Assembly: GCA_031430375.1 (NCBI GenBank)
Contig: JANPBJ010000106.1
Span: forward strand, 1 to 16,171
Length of the DNA: 16,171 bases
Direction of reading: 5' to 3'
DNA from: JAENVU01 sp031430375
GTDB taxonomy: Bacteria; Actinomycetota; Acidimicrobiia; IMCC26256; JAENVU01
The translations under genes and the position numbers were made by a program. The notes under the pieces are model-generated. The model made no database searches, was not told the origin of the DNA, and was given only the letters and a program-made list of their open reading frames with translations. Positions 13,208 through 16,171 of this stretch are shown here, piece after piece (positions within the stretch are counted from its first letter, which is position 1; each line of letters opens with the position of its first letter).

Positions 13208-13864
13208 ATGGGAAAAATCGCACCTTCGATCCTCGCGTGTGACTTCTCGCAGCTGGCGGCTGAAGTAGAGACGGTCCGAGCCGACGCCGACCTGCTGCAC
13301 GTGGATGTCATGGACGGCCACTTCGTTCCGAACCTGTCGATCGGTGCGCCGGTGGTGAAGTGCCTCCGCCCTCGCACCGACATGTACCTCGACTGTCACC
13401 TCATGATCGACAATCCGGGGGATCTGCTCGACGACTTCGCCGCGGCCGGTGCCAACAGTTGCACCGTTCATATCGAACTCGGTGATCCGCGGCCGCTGTT
13501 CGATCGCATGCGCGCGCACGGCATGAAGGTCGGACTGGTGCTGAATCCCGACACGCCACTCGACGCGGTCCTTCCGCACCTGGAGGAGATCGACATCCTC
13601 CTCTTCATGAGTGTGCACCCTGGGTTCGGTGGCCAGGCATTCCTGCCCGAAGTCCTCGACAAGGTGCGTGCAGCGCGCGCGATCGTCGACGAGCGGGCAC
13701 TGCCCATCGAGTTGGAGATCGATGGCGGAATCAACCTTGAGACCGCGCCACTCGCGGCGGCGGCGGGCGCCGACATCTTGGTGGCGGGGAGCGCGGTCTT
13801 CGGTACTTCCGATCGCGGCGCCGCTTGCCGCGCGATCAGGGCCGCAGCCTGGGGTGTGACGTGA
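13208..13864 (+). CDS. rpe: Ribulose-phosphate 3-epimerase
   Basis: Interconverts ribulose 5-phosphate and xylulose 5-phosphate in the pentose phosphate pathway; ribulose 5-phosphate is also a precursor of riboflavin, whose genes follow. The 218-residue TIM barrel has all family motifs: IAPSILACDFSQL, LHVDVMDGHFVPNLSIG (metal ligands His and Asp), DCHLMI, LFMSVHPGFGGQAFLPEVLDKV, LEIDGGIN (metal-binding and catalytic Asp) and ILVAGSAVFG. ATG 13208 is preferred over the in-frame GTG 13199, since AGGG (13196-13199) and GAGGA precede it. GTG 13199 would begin one base after the rsmB stop and add three residues. It is probably cotranscribed with rsmB, only 10 bases upstream. Confidence 0.96.
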   Translation: MGKIAPSILACDFSQLAAEVETVRADADLLHVDVMDGHFVPNLSIGAPVVKCLRPRTDMYLDCHLMIDNPGDLLDDFAAAGANSCTVHIELGDPRPLFDRMRAHGMKVGLVLNPDTPLDAVLPHLEEIDILLFMSVHPGFGGQAFLPEVLDKVRAARAIVDERALPIELEIDGGINLETAPLAAAAGADILVAGSAVFGTSDRGAACRAIRAAAWGVT

Positions 13865-13950
13865 GCGACGCCCCAGCTGTTGTCCAGCTACCGCAACGGG
13901 GCAGAGCGGGGCCTGACCGGCCCGGCCCGCAGGGCCAAGAGGGGATGTGA
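13861..13950 (+). CDS. Possible 29-codon linking ORF between rpe and mogA
   Basis: GTG 13861 overlaps the rpe stop as GTGA and opens a frame of 29 codons (MSDAPAVVQLPQRGRAG...), ending at TGA 13948-13950, one base before the mogA GTG. No ribosome binding site or family is recognised. Overlap at one end and near-contact at the other would allow translational coupling from rpe into mogA, but short chance ORFs are common in GC-rich DNA. Confidence 0.2.
   Translation: MSDAPAVVQLPQRGRAGPDRPGPQGQEGM
13909..13936 (+). repeat. Two adjacent GC hairpins before mogA
   Basis: GGGCC 13909-13913 pairs with GGCCC 13919-13923 around TGACC. GGCCC 13924-13928 pairs with GGGCC 13932-13936 around GCA. Because the arms are the same word and its complement, alternative pairings between the two hairpins are also possible. 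They end three bases before the mogA ribosome binding site AGGGG (13940-13944). No T-run follows. Confidence 0.5.
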
Positions 13951-13951
13951 C

Positions 13952-14434
13952 GTGACCTTTGAAGCGAAGGTTCTGACCGTTTCTGACGGTGTGGCTAGCG
14001 GTACCCGGGAGGACAAGTCGGGCGACGCGCTCGTCGCGCGGCTCACCGCCGCAGGGGCAACCGTGGTCGAGCGGCTCGTCACGGCCGACGGAGCCGACGA
14101 AGTCGCCCACGCGTTGCGGACGTTGACCCGCGGCTTCTCTGGTCTCGTGATCACCACTGGCGGAACCGGATTCGGCCCGCGGGATTGCACGCCCGAAGGC
14201 ACCCGCAAGGTCATCGCGGCCGAAGCGCCGGGCTTGGTCGAAGCGATCCGGCGCGCAAGTGATGCCGATGGCCGCGGCTTCGGCATGTTGTCGCGAGCGG
14301 TCGCCGGCACGATGGGCGCATGTCTGGTTGTCAACACACCGGGCAGCAGTAGCGGCGCAGTTGAGGCCCTCGAAGTGATTCTCCCCGTCCTACCCCACGC
14401 CCTGGACCTCCTCGCCGGCGGCCACCCCCACTGA
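13952..14434 (+). CDS. mogA: Molybdenum cofactor protein, MogA/MoaB family
   Basis: The family adenylylates molybdopterin before molybdate insertion (MogA). Some MoaB members are reported to be inactive, so the exact step is not settled. The 160-residue protein is one MoCF/MPT-binding domain. Its features are AKVLTVSDGVASGTREDKSGDAL, LVITTGGTGFGPRDCTPEGTRKV (nucleotide-binding GGTG and the acidic RD), then the C-terminal GMLSRAVAGTMGACLVVNTPGSSSGAVEAL. GTG 13952 is chosen because AGGGG (13940-13944) is seven bases upstream and the product matches family length; the frame is open back to 13880, which would add 24 unconserved residues. It lies between rpe and the riboflavin genes, and no other molybdopterin gene is in the window. 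Confidence 0.9.
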   Translation: MTFEAKVLTVSDGVASGTREDKSGDALVARLTAAGATVVERLVTADGADEVAHALRTLTRGFSGLVITTGGTGFGPRDCTPEGTRKVIAAEAPGLVEAIRRASDADGRGFGMLSRAVAGTMGACLVVNTPGSSSGAVEALEVILPVLPHALDLLAGGHPH

Positions 14435-14490
14435 CATGACTTGGCCGGTGCGGATCGCGTGCCCCGATGCTGCGGCCGTGACGCGCGCCA

Positions 14491-14520
14491 CAAGGAAATA
14501 GAACAGGTTTCAATTCCTTG
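14491..14520 (+). promoter_or_regulatory. 30-bp imperfect palindrome, operator-like
   Basis: Outer arms CAAGGAA (14491-14497) and TTCCTTG (14514-14520) are perfect complements. Over the whole 30 bases, 11 of 15 symmetric positions pair. The centre, TAGAACAGGTTTCA (14499-14512), fits the pattern TNNAACNNGTTNNA that I recall as the consensus of the mycobacterial TetR-family regulator KstR. It lies upstream of, and reaches to within 10 bases of, the proposed rib -10 box, so a bound repressor could block transcription. Which protein binds, if any, is unknown. Confidence 0.5.
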
Positions 14521-14530
14521 GCCGTCGTGC

Positions 14531-14536
14531 TATTTT
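14531..14536 (+). promoter_or_regulatory. Candidate -10 box of the riboflavin leader
   Basis: TATTTT sits in the AT-rich part of the mogA-ribD gap and is the best -10-like hexamer there. TTTCAA (14508-14513), 17 bases upstream, is a weak -35 match inside the palindrome. A start near 14543 would place the FMN aptamer about 17 bases into the transcript. Confidence 0.4.
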
Positions 14537-14545
14537 CCCGGACAA

Positions 14546-14560
14546 CAGTTTTTCAAACTG
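14546..14560 (+). repeat. Small hairpin just 5' of the FMN aptamer
   Basis: CAGTTT (14546-14551) and AAACTG (14555-14560) are perfect complements around TTC. With the proposed start near 14543 this would be a hairpin at the very 5' end of the rib leader. Its last base overlaps the first base of aptamer stem P1, so the two helices could stack. Confidence 0.6.
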
Positions 14561-14699
14561 CCCTCGGGGTATGGGTGAGAGTCCCGACCGGCGGTAACCA
14601 CACGAACCAGTGTGGGAGCCCGCGAACGTGTGGCCGCCAGTCACACGCCGATGAGGTGAGAATCCTCAGCCGACGGTGAGAGTCCGGATGGGAGAGGGC
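14560..14699 (+). ncRNA. FMN riboswitch (RFN element)
   Basis: The conserved core is unmistakable: GGGTGAGAGTCCCGACCGGC followed by GGTA, AGCCCGCGA, CAGCCGACGGTGAGAGTCCG and GATGGGAGAG. Pairing is readable. P1 is GCCCTC (14560-14565) with GAGGGC (14694-14699). P3 is CCACAC/GTGTGG. P4 is GTGTG/CACAC. P5 is GAGG/CCTC. The element binds FMN and lowers expression of riboflavin synthesis genes when FMN is plentiful. It directly precedes ribD, its usual target. The expression platform lies in 14700-14771 and seems translational. Confidence 0.97.
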
Positions 14700-14771
14700 G
14701 TCGGATGGCCGCGCACTGCGCGCGTGCCGTCGGCATACCCCGTGGGCGCGTGAGTCCAGAAGACGGTGTGT
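14700..14771 (+). promoter_or_regulatory. Likely translational expression platform for ribD
   Basis: CCGTCGGC (14727-14734) is an exact complement of GCCGACGG (14669-14676) in the aptamer core. Part of it, CCGTC (14727-14731), also complements GACGG (14762-14766) within the AGAAGACGG that serves as ribD ribosome binding site. With wobble pairs that second helix can extend through 14722-14731 with 14762-14771, up to the ATG. The two pairings exclude each other. A separate hairpin CGCGC-ACT-GCGCG (14710-14722) is present. No T-run suggests transcription termination. Confidence 0.55.
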
Positions 14772-15902
14772 ATGACGACATCCGATGAGCGGTTCATGGC
14801 CGAGGCGCTGCGGTGTGCTCGCGATGCGCGCCTGGCCGCGCCGCCGTGGCCCCAAGTCGGATGCGTGATCGTGGCTGGCGGCGAAATGGTGGGACAGGGC
14901 GCCACTGGACCCCATCCGATCGGTCCGCACGCTGAGGTCGCAGCATTGGAGGACGCCGGTGCCCGTGCCACGGGTGCAACCGTGTACACCACGCTTGAAC
15001 CGTGCGATCACGACGGCAATACGCCTCCGTGCGCGGGAGCGTTGATCGAGGCCGGCGTGTCTCGGGTGGTGATGGCCATCGTGGATCCGGACGCGAAGGT
15101 CGCGGGCCGTGGGATCGAGCGCCTCCGCGCGGCGGGGATCGAAGTCATCATTGGACCAGGCGCGGCCGCGGTGGAAGACCAACTTGGCCCCTATCTGCAT
15201 CACCGTCGCACTGGCCGAGCGTTCGCAGTATTGAAGACCGCGATGAGCCTCGACGGTCGTACCTCGGCGGCCGACGGCACGTCGCAATGGATTACGGGGC
15301 CCGCGGCCCGCGCCGATGTCCATCGTCTTCGCGCGGCGTCGCACGCGATCGTCGTTGGTCCGGCCACCGCGCGGATGGATCAGCCGACCTTGACGGCGCG
15401 CGACACATCGCTTGGGCCGTGGGGCCAACCGCTGAGGGTATTGCTCGACGCCAAGGGAAGCGTGCCCGTGGCCGGGCCGCTCGCGGAGGTGAACCTTGCG
15501 CCCACGCTCGTGGTGACGACCGACCGGGCGGAGTCAACCACCCTTGATGCATGGCGAGCCGTCGGTGCCGAGGTCGCCGCAGTGGGCCCAGGGCCAGACG
15601 GTCGGGGGGTCGATCTCGATGCAACATTGCATCTCCTCGGGAGTGATCACCTCGTCTTTCAGGCCCTGATTGAGGGGGGCGGCAAGCTGCACGGCGCGTT
15701 CATTGCCGAGGGTCATGCGCAACGGCTGATCACGTACGTTGCTCCGGTGATCCTGGGCGAGCGGGGTCGACCCGTGCTGGCGTATCCCGGTGCCGAGACA
15801 CTGGTGGACGCTCCCCGATGGGAGATCACCGACGTCGCGGTCTTCGAACCCGACGTCCGGGTCACCTACCGTCCCATCGCTGCGTCGGGAGCGGCCGCCT
15901 GA
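14772..15902 (+). CDS. ribD: Bifunctional riboflavin biosynthesis deaminase/reductase RibD
   Basis: Carries out the second and third steps of riboflavin synthesis: deamination of the diaminopyrimidine from GTP, then reduction of the ribosyl chain with NADPH. The N-terminal deaminase (residues 5-145) has the zinc and proton-relay set HAEVAAL (H53, E55) and EPCDHDGNTPPC (C78, C87). The C-terminal reductase (about 150-370) has FAVLKTAMSLDGRTS, SQWITGPAARADVHRLRA, IVVGPATARMDQPTLTAR, ALIEGGGKLHGAFI and APVILG. The usual NP in the N-terminal PNPxVG motif is replaced (PPWPQVG). ATG 14772 is preferred over GTG 14766, as the frame before it is short and AGAAGACGG precedes. The 376-residue length is normal. 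The stop overlaps ribE (TGATG). Confidence 0.96.
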   Translation: MTTSDERFMAEALRCARDARLAAPPWPQVGCVIVAGGEMVGQGATGPHPIGPHAEVAALEDAGARATGATVYTTLEPCDHDGNTPPCAGALIEAGVSRVVMAIVDPDAKVAGRGIERLRAAGIEVIIGPGAAAVEDQLGPYLHHRRTGRAFAVLKTAMSLDGRTSAADGTSQWITGPAARADVHRLRAASHAIVVGPATARMDQPTLTARDTSLGPWGQPLRVLLDAKGSVPVAGPLAEVNLAPTLVVTTDRAESTTLDAWRAVGAEVAAVGPGPDGRGVDLDATLHLLGSDHLVFQALIEGGGKLHGAFIAEGHAQRLITYVAPVILGERGRPVLAYPGAETLVDAPRWEITDVAVFEPDVRVTYRPIAASGAAA

Positions 15903-16171
15903 TGTTCACCGGGATTGTGGAGGAACTCGGACTCGTCCGGGCGGTCACGGCGAACGCCGGCGGGGCGCGGATCGAGATCAACGCGTCGATCGTGTTGGAC
16001 GACGCCAAGATCGGCGACTCGATCGCGGTCAACGGAACGTGCCTCACGGTCGTCGAACTCGGCGTCGGGCATTGGGCGGCGGATGCGGTGACCGAGACTC
16101 TGGATCGCACCAGCCTCGGTGCGCTCCAAGCTGGTGATCGCGTGAACCTGGAACGGCCGGTTCGAGTCCTT
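15902..16171 (+). CDS. ribE: Riboflavin synthase alpha subunit, N-terminal fragment
   Basis: Only the first 90 codons are in the window. Riboflavin synthase dismutates two 6,7-dimethyl-8-ribityllumazines into riboflavin and a pyrimidine that is recycled. The N-terminus MFTGIVEELG is diagnostic, followed by IGDSIAVNGTCLTV and ETLDRTSLGALQAGDRVNLERP, all in the first lumazine-binding domain. The usual FxxDVxxET is AADAVTET here. ATG 15902 shares one base with the ribD stop, so expression is probably coupled and also under the FMN riboswitch. The gene is called ribE or ribC depending on the organism. Confidence 0.96.
   Translation, partial: MFTGIVEELGLVRAVTANAGGARIEINASIVLDDAKIGDSIAVNGTCLTVVELGVGHWAADAVTETLDRTSLGALQAGDRVNLERPVRVL

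Noticed and set aside
14436..14501. 21-codon ORF between mogA and the rib leader
   Set aside because: It has no ribosome binding site or recognisable product, and it runs into the palindrome. A chance ORF is more likely.
14491..14536. CAAGGAA/TTCCTTG followed by TATTTT read as an intrinsic terminator of mogA
   Set aside because: The stem has a 16-base loop and the T-rich stretch begins 11 bases later instead of directly after it. An operator plus a -10 box explains it better.

Overview
The window is high-GC bacterial DNA, almost wholly coding, with all recognised genes on the + strand. It looks like a housekeeping stretch of an actinomycetotan chromosome. The main evidence is a homologue of actinobacterial integration host factor (mIHF), a PriA whose helicase motifs have decayed as in Actinobacteria, and a CoaBC with the actinobacterial PAMH motif. 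The order mihF-gmk-rpoZ-coaBC-metK-priA-def-fmt-rsmB-rpe-rib is also typical. A class 1B-like PyrD and an ordinary-length PyrF argue against mycobacteria or streptomycetes. An Acidimicrobiia-like lineage is a reasonable inference but is not proven by the sequence.

Layout: (i) 2-2224 is the end of a pyrimidine operon: carB C-terminus, pyrD, pyrF. (ii) A promoter-like TATACT precedes 2319-7886: mihF (nucleoid protein), gmk (GMP kinase, apparently with a CTG start), rpoZ (RNA polymerase omega), coaBC (coenzyme A), metK (S-adenosylmethionine) and a helicase-dead PriA. (iii) 7940-10231 is a 763-residue type I sulfatase of AtsA type. It is the one clear accessory gene and splits priA from def. (iv) 10366-13864 holds def, fmt, rsmB and rpe (protein N-terminal formylation and deformylation, 16S rRNA m5C methylation, pentose phosphate pathway). 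A perfect 21-bp inverted repeat lies between def and fmt. (v) 13952-14434 is a MogA/MoaB-type molybdenum cofactor gene. (vi) 14491-16171 is a riboflavin region: a 30-bp palindrome, a candidate promoter, a clear FMN riboswitch, ribD and the start of ribE.

The least ordinary signals are non-coding or at gene starts: the gmk start, the def-fmt hairpin, the structured def leader with a possible leaderless small ORF, the operator-like palindrome before the rib leader, and a readable translational switch between the FMN aptamer and the ribD ribosome binding site. I found no CRISPR array, tRNA, rRNA, insertion sequence or phage gene, and no clear new multigene defence or metabolic system. All structures and motif matches were worked out by eye, without folding software or database searches.
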